Shown here: positions 1 through 10,734 of the stretch, in pieces | How the letters are laid out: every line of letters begins with the position of its first letter | Numbering within the stretch: the first letter of the stretch is position 1 | Source of the DNA: Elephas maximus indicus | Lineage: Eukaryota; Chordata; Mammalia; Proboscidea; Elephantidae | Direction: 5' to 3' | DNA: 64,000 nucleotides | NCBI RefSeq assembly: GCF_024166365.1 | Contig: NC_064822.1 | Location: 143,226,823-143,290,822, forward strand | Made by a program: the position numbers and the translations under genes | The notes under the pieces: generated by a model | Database searches by the model: none | What the model saw: only the letters and a program-made list of their open reading frames with translations | What the model was told of the DNA's origin: nothing

Positions 1-51
1 ACCAAACCCATTATTGTCAAATGGATTCCAACTTAGTAGGGGGATAGAAAG

Positions 52-235
52 AGCATGGGCTTTGGAGTCAAAGAACTGAATTCAGAATCCAGCTCTGGTA
101 ATTGTTAGCTTTCTAACTTTGTTAATCAACCTGTCTGAGCTGTTTCTTTTATGTAAAATAGTAATTGTATACCTGTCACAAGTTCGTTATCAATATTTAA
201 TGAGAGAAAGTGAAGCACCAAGCATAGTGCCTAAA
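52..235 (+). repeat. MIR SINE, interrupted by two AfroSINEs
   Basis: The order of blocks follows the MIR consensus: a stretch like 'ggagtca..aactgaattc..ctctg', then the 'acctgtctgagc' and 'tgtaaaatag' core, then the 'caccaagcatagtgcc' tail. The tail resumes after the SINEs at about 551 ('tagcattctagtaaac'). The MIR is therefore older than the two AfroSINEs, which inserted near its 3' end. Confidence 0.6.
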
Positions 236-401
236 CCAAAAAAAACAAACCCATTGCCGAGAGTCGATCCCGACTCATAGCAACCCTATAGGACAGAGTA
301 GAACTGCCCCATGCAGTTTCCAGGGAGTGCCTGGTGGACTCGAACTGCCAGCCTTTTGGTTAGCAGCCATAGCTCTTAAACACTACATCACCAGCGTTTC
401 C
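236..401 (-). repeat. AfroSINE (short form)
   Basis: Read on the minus strand, it starts with the tRNA-like head and B-box region ('ggttcgaatcc'-like), passes 'cctataggac..agagtagaactgcc' (complement), and ends in 'atgggtttg' plus a T/G-rich tail. It is the first of two SINEs in the same orientation placed head to tail. Confidence 0.85.
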
Positions 402-550
402 TAAAAAAACAAACCCGTTGCCGTTGAGTCCATTCCAACTCATAGTGGTCCTATAAGACATAGAGTTTCCAAGGAGCACCTGGTGGATTTGAACTACAGA
501 CCTTATTATTAACAGCTGTAGCGCTTAACCACTATGCCACCAGGGTTTCC
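402..550 (-). repeat. AfroSINE (short form), second of a pair
   Basis: It abuts the previous copy directly and has the same orientation. The middle is internally shortened ('cctataagacatagagtttcc' lacks the usual 'gagtagaactgccc' segment). The A-rich tail of one copy probably served as the target for the other. Confidence 0.85.
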
Positions 551-1144
551 TAGCATTCTAGTAAACGCCTCACAAGATACTGCTGGATTACCTCTCTCCT
601 GAAAAGGTACTTTCGAGCTCTTTTTTAATCAGCTTAGCTCCCAGAAGCTATAGTCTTTACTGTCTTTGCTCTGATATAAGGAAAGGGAACATGACTGTGC
701 CTTGGCTTCAGTCATAACAAAACAGCATTGCCTTGTGCAAGAGTGGTTTCTTATTTTCTTCTATTGTATGTGGGAGTGATTCCAGTTTCTATGAAGAATG
801 TTCACATCTTAGCATGCTGCAGCAGCCATGGGCAGAGGGAAGGCAGAAACCTCTGCAAGATACTGCCAGTAAAAGGCACCAAAGGGTCATGGCTCCTACC
901 AAGGAGAGATTGTAGAGTTGTTTTACTCTCTACCAAGAATCAATCATAGCAGCCCCAGGAGATTTGAAATACCTTTGTGACAGAATATTCTGCAGCTTAA
1001 TATTCTGAGACATCAATGGTGCCTCAAATAAGGGTTAATGTAGATTAGTCCCTTTTCCTGGTCTGGATTCTCTGGGAACTTCACTGGTGTTAATTTATAA
1101 AGTGGAAGAAAGAAAAAAGAACATGTTTTGGGTGCCTTTTTTTG

Positions 1145-1300
1145 GCCAGGCATTTTACATATGTAAAGTCCTTTAAATCTTACAGCATGGGTTTTATGAT
1201 CACCCCAGGTGAAGAAACTGAGATTCAGACAAGTTTAATTCTTAAGGCAATTTGGTTATCTAGCATGAAAACTGGGATTGGGACTCTTGTCACAACACTA
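1145..1300 (-). repeat. MIR SINE
   Basis: It reads as reverse-complement MIR: 'aggcattttacatatgtaaagtc', then 'gatcaccccaggtgaagaaactgagattcagacaag'. Small open frames here are by-products of the repeat. Confidence 0.55.
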
Positions 1301-1825
1301 CACCGTTCCCTGGCAACAGCAGGATGTGGCAGGCAGAGGAACCTTGCAGCATGTAATACTGCCTCGTGGAGCTCAGCCCGTCCAGCTGGCAGAGTTTCCA
1401 CCTATCATTCTTTCCGGTGGAGAAGATGAGATCAGGATAGTCAGAAGCTTCACATATCAAGTGTGACTTCAAATTCAAATGTGATTGTCTTTAAAATACC
1501 AGAAATCATAATTTTAAATGAATGTTCTTCAAAGAAATTATATTAAGTGGCAATGTATTTCTGCCAGTAATGTTATTCCTTGAGTGATGTATGTTTGAAA
1601 ATACTCTTGGAATTACTTTGAGTAGTAATTTACTAGCAATTGCAATACAGTTTTTATTCGTTTATAACAACACTTTTTTTTTTTTTACTCACCAAAGTTG
1701 AATTCTGTAATTTGATTACCCACCTCACTTACAGAATTTGATCCTAATGACTTTTTGGCTGTTCTTCAAGTTAAATCTGCCCTTTAATGGCAAATATTGG
1801 CTAGCAGTGAGAATTAAATGAGACT

Positions 1826-1945
1826 AAGTCGACAAATATTTATTTCACATGTACTCTGTGCCAGGCACAGTTACAGGCAGTGAATATAGCAAGGAATATG
1901 ATAGCCTTCTGCCCTCATGGAACTGACTGTTGGGGATAAAATTAT
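1826..1945 (-). repeat. L2 LINE 3' end
   Basis: It carries the typical reverse-complement L2 tail blocks: 'caaatatttatttcacatg', 'tgtgccaggcacagtt', and 'ctgccctcatggaactgac'. It lies inside the PTPRQ intron. Confidence 0.6.
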
Positions 1946-2883
1946 TCTGGGATCATTTTGTAATCCATGAAGAATAAATATTCCTCATAATGACCAATAA
2001 TTTCTAAAGACAATTTCAATAAAGGAGTTCCAAAAAGGTTCTGAATGTACAGTAGCAATAGATATGAGTATAAAACCTCTTAAAATGATTACTTTTGAGG
2101 AAGCTTCATTTAAATAACTTGCTAATTTGTATGTATTACACATTTGGTGCCATTCCTTTAAAGTCAGGCATATTTTTAATATACAAATGAGGTGTATATG
2201 GGGCTTTTAACTGCCTTGAGGAAAGGTTAAACTCAGAAATGCTAACGAATTACTAGAATTACACTGAGTAAACTTAAAGAACCCAGATTGTACTAAATTT
2301 AGGCCAAACATTCAGATGAAACATTAGGAGTCCTTGTCGAGTACCTGAATATTTGGATATTGCAAAGTTCATCGGTCATGTATTTATAGATAGAGACCAG
2401 GTACTTGACATTAAGTAGGCCAAATGTCCAGTTAATTAGCAGAATTATTAAACATATTTTAAATATGCTGGTAAAGATATGCTCACTCACAGATTTTTAA
2501 AGTAAATTTAGTGTCTGCCTTTCAAAAGTCATTGTAACTAGAAAACCATAAGAAAAATTACTCAATTAGAACTACTAAGAAAAAGGAAACTCAAACAAAT
2601 TTAAATAACATATTGCCACTTTTTATAAGCACAAGAAAATATGTTAACACTTAGTATCAAATGACAAGTATTACCAAAAAAAATTAAAAACTTGAAGCTA
2701 CAAGTCGCCACAGTTTAGAAAACCTTATACATGAAATGATACAAAATCTTTTATGTACAAAGGTTAATTTGTGCCTCTAACTTTTAGATTCAATATTACT
2801 TTTCACTGTAACAGTATAGCTCTTCACCTAAGAAATAGTCTCCACCCCATCCACTTGTTTAACCACTCTTTCTTGGTGTCTAG

Positions 2884-3286
2884 GCACAGTATATCTTTTT
2901 ACACCAGTGCATTCTGGACCTGTTATCAAGTAAAGGAAGTAATCAGCCTATCTGTTTTGTGAACTATTCAGCACTTCAAAAGATGGACTCCTTGGACGCC
3001 ACGGAAGGTAAACAGAGACGTTGTGTTCCCAATTTACTAGTTTACCACCTAGAGCAGAGGCATTGATTTAATAATTTTTATATGAGGAAAAGGTTTTAAG
3101 AGCTTTGTTGGTGCACGTATCAACTTTTTTTTTTCATTTCTAGAGTAACAGACTCCCTATTTGTACTGTATTTTTGCCATGAAACATATAAATCTTTTGA
3201 ACTGTTACCTTTAATTCTCTTTTATGACATGTTACTTTTTGGTTATAGGTGATGTTGAACTTGAATGGGAAGAAACCACCATGTGA
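2884..3286 (+). CDS. PTPRQ: PTPRQ, last two coding exons (partial gene)
   Basis: PTPRQ is a receptor-type phosphatase of inner-ear hair-cell shaft connectors and kidney podocytes; its phosphatase domain acts mainly on phosphatidylinositol phosphates. Two exons are visible. Exon A (2884-3007) starts in frame after TCTAG, reads [10 protein letters not shown], continues through [20 protein letters not shown], and ends after codon position 1 before GTAAAC. The intron is 3008-3248 with a TTATAG acceptor. Exon B (3249-3286) completes Gly, reads [11 protein letters not shown] and stops at TGA 3284-3286. This is the conserved PTPRQ C-terminus as I remember it. The phosphatase catalytic loop lies in exons outside the window. 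Both splice phases agree (41 codons plus 1 base, then 2 bases). MYF6 follows 30 kb downstream on the same strand, as in other mammals. Confidence 0.93.
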
Positions 3287-4170
3287 ATATTCAGACCAAA
3301 GATTACAACTGGAAGATATTTTCAAATCCCAGGGGCCAAAATTACCCCCCCTCCCCGCCATTCTTCCAAACTGAAATTTGTAAGCTTAAAGAAATCTCTA
3401 TGCTTACCTTACTGTGCCTTACTAAATGTACCAACCATTTTATGGATAGATCTAAGAAATAGCTAATTCAGGATAGATATTTGTTTTGTACGGAACAAAT
3501 ATTATACATTTAGAATGTTTAAGAAAAGACATCCCAAAGGTTTTGGAAGCCCTCCATATTTCTGAAATGAGCCAAATATAAAATTATTATTATATTAGCA
3601 TTAATGTTTAATGTGAATTTTCCCTATGTATTTGATTTAACTTTGGACAGAAGTTGTAAATCTTGATTCAGTAGTGTTATTTTGGCCTCCAGGGTGTTGA
3701 TGTTTCTCGTGGATAACTTCCAGGACTGTCATAATGATCTGTACTTCCATGTACACTCCTGTGTTTTGAATCCTCTGTTTTATGAGTGCTGAGATATCAT
3801 CTCATGATCCTGAACAGCTGAACAGTAACCCTCTGACATGGCAGAGATTACTTAGCCTTTATACAACACACAGTAGCTCTTCAGGGACACTTGGGGCTAT
3901 TTAAATTGCATTGTGATTTCAGTTTAAAAAAATAAAAGCATAAATTAAGTAGCGCATTGCACATATGAAGTTATAGAATATCTTTTTAGCCTACTTAAAT
4001 TTGTAAATTTTCAGGCACAAGCTGTATCACTGTATTGTATATTCAAATATGTAGTAAATATATCAGAATATTTGTCCATTAATATGTATTGAACCTAATA
4101 TTAATAATATTGAAGTGTTTCTTCAACAGAAATGTATAAAAACTATAATAAAAACATGTAGTATGTCACA
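3287..4170 (+). other. PTPRQ: PTPRQ 3' UTR and flank, with poly(A) signals
   Basis: This is the untranslated sequence after the PTPRQ stop. AATAAA hexamers occur at 3931-3936 and 4147-4152, and either could end the transcript. I see no repeat in it before the AfroSINE at 4171. Which signal is used cannot be decided from sequence alone. Confidence 0.55.
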
Positions 4171-4340
4171 GGAAACCCTGGTGGTGTAGTGGTTAAGAGT
4201 TACAGCTGCTAACCAAAAGGTCAGCCGTTTGAATCCACCAGGCACTCCTTGGAAACCATATGGGGCAGGTCTACTCTGTCCTATAGGATTGCTATGAGTC
4301 AGAATGGACTCGATGGCAATGGCCTTGGTTTTGGTTTTTA
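4171..4340 (+). repeat. AfroSINE (short form)
   Basis: It is nearly full length: 'ggaaaccctggtggtgtag' head, B-box-like 'gtttgaatcc', middle 'tctactctgtcctatagga', and tail 'gatggcaatggccttgg'. Imperfect flanking copies of 'tgtcaca' (about 4164-4170 and 4344-4350) look like a target duplication. Confidence 0.9.
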
Positions 4341-5285
4341 GTGTGTCACAAGCTTGTAAATGAATGATATGCTGCTGTGTGCCAACAGTGATTCCAAATA
4401 GATTCTATTAAAAGGTCTTTATTTTATTTCTCAAGGCTGACTACTGAGAAGTGTACTTGGTGGAGCTGAAAGCAAAGAAATTAGCCAGGTTGTAGCAAAT
4501 TAGAGAGTGCTTTCGAATTAGGGAAAATCTTTCTGCCTCCATTTATTAGAGAGTGATAATGTACTGAGTTTTGAATTACATGAAATTATTTTGTCATAGA
4601 TTCAATGAAGTTTCATTAAACTAAATAGTATTAATTATTCTATATCCTTCAAGATGAGTTATGTCATGCTTATTTCTGCTGTAATATACATATAGAAAAT
4701 TTGATGGCCAATAAATTGAATTTTAATGAATTGAGTTATTTTGCAGCATGATTTCAGAGGTCCCTATACAAATGCAAATTTGATTTGTATCACATATTGA
4801 GATATAATCCATCCATTGTTTCCCAAGACATCCATAGATCATAAGTAATTTTAATGTAGGATCTATTATCCAAGAAGTTAAATCATTTAGATTCATAAGC
4901 ATCCCCTCAAAAAGTGTGAAATTTGCTTCCTATTTTTCAATTACAAGGAGGTATAAATTACTACAATCTACTGCTGTTGCGATAAATAAATTTATAAAAA
5001 ACTATGAAAAAGAAGAAAGAAATGATGGGAACTCCAAAAGATTGAAGTTAGAGTTGGAAGGTCTTCAATTTGCTTCATGTGTCAGTCACATTGAAAATGT
5101 ATGGCAAGCCAGTACTTAGAAATATGGGAGACAGATAACGCAGCTTGTGGAAACCATTGGTGGGGGTTTATTTTAATACATTAAATGATTAGAAAATAAA
5201 CAGTTCATTCTACAGGTCAGTCCATTCTCTATAATATTTGTATAAAATAAATGCGTAGTTTAAATTGTCGGTTTAAACTAGAACA

Positions 5286-5384
5286 TATATATATATATAT
5301 GTATGCATGTATCTATGTATATATATATACATGTAAATGTATGTGTGTGTATGTATATGTATGTATGTATATATGTGTGTGTGT
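5286..5384. repeat. Microsatellite (TA)n / (TG, TATG)n
   Basis: Mixed runs of TA, TGTA and TG make up almost 100 bases. It is a compound simple repeat and probably length-polymorphic. Confidence 0.9.
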
Positions 5385-5411
5385 AAAACAGAGTTTTGGT
5401 ATTAGGTCTCC

Positions 5412-5560
5412 TCTAAAGGAGTGCTTTTTAAACTTTTGTGTATACAGATCACCTGGGAGAATGGGTTAAAATGCAGACTCTGCTTCGGTAGGTCTAAGGT
5501 GGGCTCTGAGAGCCTTCATTTCTAGCAAGCCTTCACTTGATGACAATGCTGCCTGATCTC
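5412..5560 (+). repeat. MER5A-type hAT DNA transposon remnant
   Basis: Blocks resemble MER5A: 'tttttaaacttttgtg' followed by 'cagatcacctgggag', 'aaaatgcagactctgct', then 'ggtaggtctaaggtgggc'. It is diverged, as expected for this old family. Confidence 0.6.
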
Positions 5561-6405
5561 AGGTCATATGTTTAACAGAAAATCTCTTAAAGCCATTAGG
5601 CATGGTCAGAATAATTTCAGGTCGTTAAAGGATTGAAACATGTTTTAAAAAAAACTGGCTTCATTATCAGAAAACAAAATTAACAAATAGAGCACCTGTT
5701 AAATGTGCACAGCTCACTAGCTGCATCACAAAACTGTAACTGAAGTTGAATCGAAATTCACATATTACTGATAGCTGAAAGTCCTCTTAATTATATAGTG
5801 AGGGGGCCAGTTTTTAGCCACATTGCATAGGTAGTTACTAAGTGCAAATTAAAATAATGAGGAACATCTGTAACATTTTTAGATCAGATTTGTCAAAATA
5901 TGGTTAAAGCACACATACAATAAAAGAGCAGCATGTGTGTCATATGAACCAAATGAAACTGGAGCCTCTCAGAATGGTTTGCCAGAGACCAGAGCAGCTG
6001 TGGGTATCACCTCTACTTTCATCCTGCTTTAAAACACATCATTTTCCTCTTTCAGTTTATAGTTGAAGTGTATAGTAAGTCTTTTGCAAAAAAAAAACTA
6101 ATTAAGCCATGCCCTCTTCCTAAGGGAGATGGTGATTCACTTTTCCCATCTGCTACCAAACACTACATTTTAAAAATGAAATTTAAGTTCATCAAAGTTA
6201 TTATTATTAGTCCATGCCATTATTGTGATAGTTAAGTCTATTTTTTGTGGGCCAACTTTTAGAAAACTCATAATGAAATTTTTTCTGAGGCCTGGGACAC
6301 AAAATGTTCTGAAATTATCAGCTCAATGACATTAAAAAGTGGAAATATAGAGAAAAAATTCTTATAAAGCCTAATCTTGGCAAAACAGCTTGCCTTCTTA
6401 GGACT

Positions 6406-6554
6406 AGTTGCCATGGAGTCAATTCCAACTTACAGTGACCCTATAGGACAGAGTAGAACTGCCCCATAGAATTTCCAAGGAGTAGCTAGTGGATTAAAAC
6501 TGCTAACTTTTTGGTTAGCAGCCAACCTCTTAACCACTGCACCACCAGGCCTCC
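6406..6554 (-). repeat. AfroSINE (short form)
   Basis: The reverse-complement AfroSINE is diverged, running from 'agttgccatggagtc' to 'accaccaggcctcc'. A second, more broken copy follows. Confidence 0.85.
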
Positions 6555-6566
6555 TTGCACTTGTAT

Positions 6567-6700
6567 AAACCAAAACCCAAACTGGTTGCCGTCGAGTCGA
6601 TTCTAACTCATAGCAACCCTATATAGTTCATGCTAAATAACTTCATAAACATGCATAGAGTTTCCATGTGGAATCCCGACTGGCATATCCACCAGCTCGT
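6567..6700 (-). repeat. AfroSINE remnant, rearranged
   Basis: The 3' end of the SINE ('ggttgccgtcgagtcg..ctcatagcaaccctata') is clear to about 6626. The rest ('catagagtttcc', 'ccaccagct') is broken up by unrelated bases. Confidence 0.55.
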
Positions 6701-7190
6701 GGAGATGTTCTGAGGGACAGATAAGATTACTTATATGAAAGTGCTTTGAAAAGCACAAGGAACTCTACAAAGTTCTGATAATCCTTTACCCAGGCTAATC
6801 AATTACCGGTAAGATAACGCATCCCATTTTAGAATTGAGACCTTTGCCATATTTGTGTGTCTGTTTCACATACACAGATGGAAGAAAAAATGATGGCAGA
6901 TGTACTAACTTCTGCTAAATAAAACCATTGACTCTTTTCTTGAATGATTGGAGAAGCAATACTCCATTCTCAAGGAAATTTTGGACTGAAATTGATATAT
7001 AGACATATCCACAGTAACATCTAATGTGATTTGGAAGACAACTCAAGAAAATTTTTATTTCAGAAAGTTCAAGTGGATGCTCTAAATCAGTGTCTGCAAT
7101 AAAGTCATTTGAAAATAAAACTGTAATTTCATAGAAGGTAATAAAAAGCATTATTTCTCCCTGTTAGCAAAGGTCATAGGCTTAAGTTAT
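6701..7190. other. Intergenic, nothing recognised
   Basis: No exon, RNA gene or repeat family was recognised in these roughly 490 bases. Confidence 0.5.
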
Positions 7191-7394
7191 TTTATATTCA
7201 CTAATACTACTCTTGGAAAAGGAAGTCAGTTTAGTCAATTTAGTAAATTAGAGTACTTTCACATTCATCATCCCAATTATTTCTCACAAAATTTTGTACT
7301 CACTGATAGTACTCTTGGAAAGGGAAGTCTATTCAGTCAATTTAGTAAATTAGAGTACTTTCACATTCATCATCCCAATTATTTCTCACAAAAT
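7191..7394. repeat. Tandem duplication, two copies of about 102 bp
   Basis: The block containing 'actcttggaa', 'cagtcaatttagtaaatt' and 'cattcatcatcccaatt' occurs twice with a period of 102 bases ('cccaatt' begins at 7272 and again at 7374). The copies are nearly identical apart from a few substitutions in their 5' thirds. Confidence 0.92.
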
Positions 7395-7819
7395 CCTTTA
7401 TGATCAGTCATGACTTTTTGAAGGAATTTACCAGGCTGCAGTATAAACAGGGAGAACCCCAAGAGAGTATGGCAGCCTTGTTGAGGTTAACAGAAAGAGC
7501 TAGAAATTCTGGGAGGCTGAAAAGAACTCCATAAATCCTCCTAGATGTCTCCTTGAGTCTTTGCTGAATACTAAGCCATGCATGCAGAGGTCTATCTAAG
7601 GAAAATAGCACCGATGGCAGTTAGTTTTAAATTGTTGAATGATCTCTCACAGCCGGCGATGGAAACTTTGATGGCCAATAGAAACTGCTCATTAATGTCC
7701 CTGCTCAAGTGGCATAGGGGCACATGCCCTACCTGCCATACCTTAATTATGCCTCTGTATGGCATGCATAGGTTAAGATTCCACAAGGTCAGGCAAAAAG
7801 CAACCACTTAGACAAAAAA

Positions 7820-8749
7820 AACACGACCAGAAAAACAAATACCAGGAAGCTGCAGGCTGAACACCTACGAAAGGTCACAAAGGGTTGGAAAATGTTCCAG
7901 CTCCAAAGAAACCTAGTGAAGAACACCTGGGGTTTCCATAGAAACCCAGAAGAGGTCAAGGTAAACTAAACCCCTCTAGTAAACTTCTAAAACAAGACTT
8001 GAAACGACAAATTAAAGTAATTAAATATATTACAACCTCAACCCTCTTTAAATGAAGGCAAGACATTTAATAATTTAACATTCACAATACCCAACATCCA
8101 ATTATAAATTACTAGACTTGTGAAGACACAATAAAATGTGACCTGTAACCAGAAGAATGATTCATCAATAGAAACAAATGCAGAAATGATAGAATTAATA
8201 GACAAAAACTTTTAATACAGCTATTAAAATATGCTAACAGATATAAGAGAAAATAAATATAGAGATTACTGGAAACTCCAAAACTAAAAAGAAACTTCTA
8301 GAGTTGAACATCACAATAGCTGAAGTAGAAATTTTACTGTATAGGATTTAGAGAAGAATATACACTACAAAAGAAAAGATCATTTAAAATAAGGCAATAG
8401 AAATTATCCAAACTGGAGCACAGAATCAAAAAGGCTAAAAAACAAACCAAGATCTTCACTGACTTGTGAGAAAATTTCAAGCAGTTTAACATAACTATAA
8501 CCAGAGTCCCAAAATTAGAGGACACAGGAGAGAACATCCAGAAAAAGCCAAGGATGTCTGTTCTCACCACTTCTACTCTAAATTTTACTGACGTTCCTAG
8601 CTATTATAATAAGGAAAGAAAAAGAAATAGAAGGCATAAAGATTACTAAGGAAAAAGTAACACTGTCCTTATGAGCAGAGGACATAATCATGTATGAAGA
8701 AAATCCTGAGGAATCTACAAAAAAGAAAGCTGCTAGAAGTAATAACTTG
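7820..8749 (+). mobile_element. Old LINE-1 remnant (ORF2-like 3' part visible)
   Basis: This A-rich plus strand is typical of LINE-1. From about 8556 ('gtctgttctcaccacttc') a diverged ORF2 reverse-transcriptase stretch reads approximately 'ADDIIMYEENPEES' with breaks. It stops where an LTR inserted at 8750. No intact frame remains. The assignment of the first half (7820-8540) is weaker. Confidence 0.5.
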
Positions 8750-9064
8750 TGTTATGGATTGAATAGTGTCCCTCCATAACATGTGTAATATAGGGATAAA
8801 TCCTAACCCCTATTCTTGTGGATGTAATTCTATATGGGTATAGATATTTTTTGTTATATTAATGAAATATAAAAGAGCAGATCAGGCACAGAAGAAAACA
8901 AACACAGAGAGGAAGATACATGCCACATGAAGATCCATAAGGAACTGAGGAACAGAAGCTGAAAAGAGACAAGGGCCTTCCCTAGAGCCAGCACCCTGAA
9001 TTCAGAATTCTAGACTCCTAAACAGTGAGAAAATAAATTTCTGTTTATTAAAGTCACCACTTAC
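8750..9064 (+). repeat. MaLR/MLT-type LTR, partial and internally shortened
   Basis: It begins with 'tgttatggattgaat.gtgtcc', the same start as the solo LTR at 49988. It ends with the shared 'agccagcaccctgaattc', 'ctcctaaacagtgagaaaataaatttctg' block but lacks the final 'taagaca'. The AATAAA gives plus orientation. It sits inside an older L1. Confidence 0.75.
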
Positions 9065-9850
9065 TCAATAAAAAGTTCACCAAGAGTCTATCCAACAAAT
9101 TTGTTTTTTCAGTCTATTAAAAAATTTGGAAGCCACAAAACTGAGGACTTATATTTTTACATGGTGCATGTATACACACACAAACACACACACCCCTATT
9201 AGAAGGACATATACCTTAAAAAAAACAAAAACAAAACAAAAAAAACCTTTGGGATCATTTATTGAAATCCAACATATTTTAATAGAACAACAACAACAAA
9301 AAATTACTACAACCAACATCTCAAATCTTTAAGAAAGCAGTAAATAACATTATGTTTACTCTTTAAGGAGATGAGAATGTATTTAACTTTTTTTTTTTTT
9401 TAAGATCTCATCAAAACTAATTAGACTAAAAAGCAGAATAACACAGTTTTGGAAGAAACCTGGAACAAGATATCCCACAAGGCTGAGGCAGGTGCTGGAG
9501 ATGGGAGACAGGTGTGGAGTCAGCTGCCAATGTGTACATCCACAGAGGCAGACACTGGGTCCAGAAAGTACAGTAACAAGCAACAGGTGGTAATCCAGGC
9601 TAGCAGGACACATGACGTGGACTAATAAGAAGTAGCATATCATAACAGGCAGGTGAAGCAAGGCTAAGGGAAATCCAGGAGCTGGCACTATGCAGATCTA
9701 AGTAAAGCCAGTAGCAGGGAAACAGGGTCCTACTCACTGGCTAGATTCAGCTCCTTTCCTTAGGACATAACACAAAATAGAGAGGCCCATGCTACGTTCA
9801 AGGTCCCCTCATTTCCTGAAATTTTATCTCTATCCCTATACCTATATCTA
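9065..9850. other. Intergenic, mostly unclassified
   Basis: It contains a short (CA)n run near 9175-9195 and A-rich simple sequence at 9220-9300. The 9470-9700 part shows no family I can name. A 101-codon minus-strand frame here looks like chance. Confidence 0.45.
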
Positions 9851-9998
9851 TGTTGTTGTGTGCTGTTGAGTTGATTCCGACTCATAGCAACCCTGTAGAA
9901 CTGCCCCATAGAGTTTCCAAAGAGCAGCTGGTGGATTCAAACTGCTGGCCTTTTGGTTAACAGCCTGACATCTTAACCATTTCACCACCAGAGCCCCC
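9851..9998 (-). repeat. AfroSINE (short form)
   Basis: The reverse-complement copy runs from a TGTTG tail to 'caccaccagagcccc'. The 'tataggacagagt' block is partly deleted ('ccctgtagaactgcc'). Confidence 0.87.
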
Positions 9999-10082
9999 CG
10001 CTGTATCTATACTATACTTATACCTATATCTATGGCTACAGAATTACATGTACATGTGTATAATCATATATATGGAAGAAAG

Positions 10083-10215
10083 GCCTGGCAATCTACTTTG
10101 AAAAACCAGACAATGAAAATCTTATGAATCACAGTGGTCTGATCACGTTGTGAGTGGATCTTTATGCATCAGGGGTAAACTCAATGGCAGCTAAAAGCAA
10201 CAACAATCATATATA
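10083..10215 (+). repeat. AfroSINE-related SINE, second family, 3' part
   Basis: It carries 'ggcctggcaatctactttg', 'ccagacaatgaaaatct', 'atgaatcacagtg' and 'actcaatggcagct', which match the arrangement of the SINEs at 18001 and 48931 rather than the common AfroSINE. It ends in a CAACAA tail. Confidence 0.6.
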
Positions 10216-10289
10216 TGTAGCTCCTTCACAGCACCTAAGTGTTAACTGTATGAATAAACAAATGAACCAATCAATTAATCGATACTTTA

Positions 10290-10715
10290 AATAACCAGGA
10301 CACTAGACAGATTTTAGACTGAAAATCATCAAAATCAGGTACCAAAAATATATTACCACTTTCCTAACCAAAGCAATAAGAAAGAACACAGAAATGACAG
10401 TGGTACACAAAACTGCCATTATTTGGTATAAAAAGATTGCATACTTAAAAGACACAAATGAATAGGCTGAAAAACTTTAGAAAAAGAAATTCTCTAATGT
10501 GGCTAAACACAAAATAAATATACAAAAACTATATACAACTAATTGATAAGTGGGAAGAATTATTCCACTGGTGATGCCCAAAATATTATAAAATACCAAG
10601 AGTTTAAACTTATGAGGTGTTTCTGAAGAAAATGATAAAGTAGGGAAATCTAAAATATAATTATTTTATGCGGGAAGCCTATTATTAAAAACACGGTACT
10701 TCTTAAACTACTTCA
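10290..10715 (+). mobile_element. Older LINE-1 fragment, host of the younger L1
   Basis: A-rich coding-like blocks ('aatatacaaaaact', 'taaaataccaagag') resemble the part of L1 ORF2 after the reverse-transcriptase core. More of the same element may continue after the younger L1 (15240-15480). It is diverged, with no frame left. Confidence 0.4.
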
Positions 10716-10734
10716 TAGGTTTAATATGCCAAAA

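Larger units (their letters stand above)
1..2883 (+). other. PTPRQ: PTPRQ intron, 3' part
   Basis: This stretch precedes the penultimate PTPRQ coding exon and ends in a pyrimidine-rich acceptor with AG at 2882-2883. I looked for the preceding exon (the end of the phosphatase domain) and did not find it, so it probably lies before the window. The visible content is repeats: MIR at 52-235, two AfroSINEs at 236-550, MIR at 1145-1300 and L2 at 1826-1945. The rest is AT-rich DNA without recognisable features. Confidence 0.75.
4341..6405. other. Intergenic, no gene seen
   Basis: This is AT-rich DNA. The only recognisable content is the TA/TG microsatellite near 5.3 kb and a MER5-type element at 5.4-5.6 kb. 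Short open frames here have no recognisable protein features. Confidence 0.6.

Noticed and set aside
1142-1429. 95-codon open frame in the PTPRQ intron
   Set aside because: Its first half is MIR sequence and it has no splice context fitting PTPRQ.
4171-4250. tRNA-like A and B box sequences, here and in other SINE heads
   Set aside because: They belong to tRNA-derived SINE heads; no cloverleaf with acceptor stem is present, so no tRNA gene is called.
7191-7394. CRISPR-like repetition
   Set aside because: There are only two copies without regular spacers, in a mammalian genome; it is a simple tandem duplication.
9383-9688. 101-codon minus-strand frame
   Set aside because: It is hydrophobic but without recognisable homology, and sits in DNA next to repeats.
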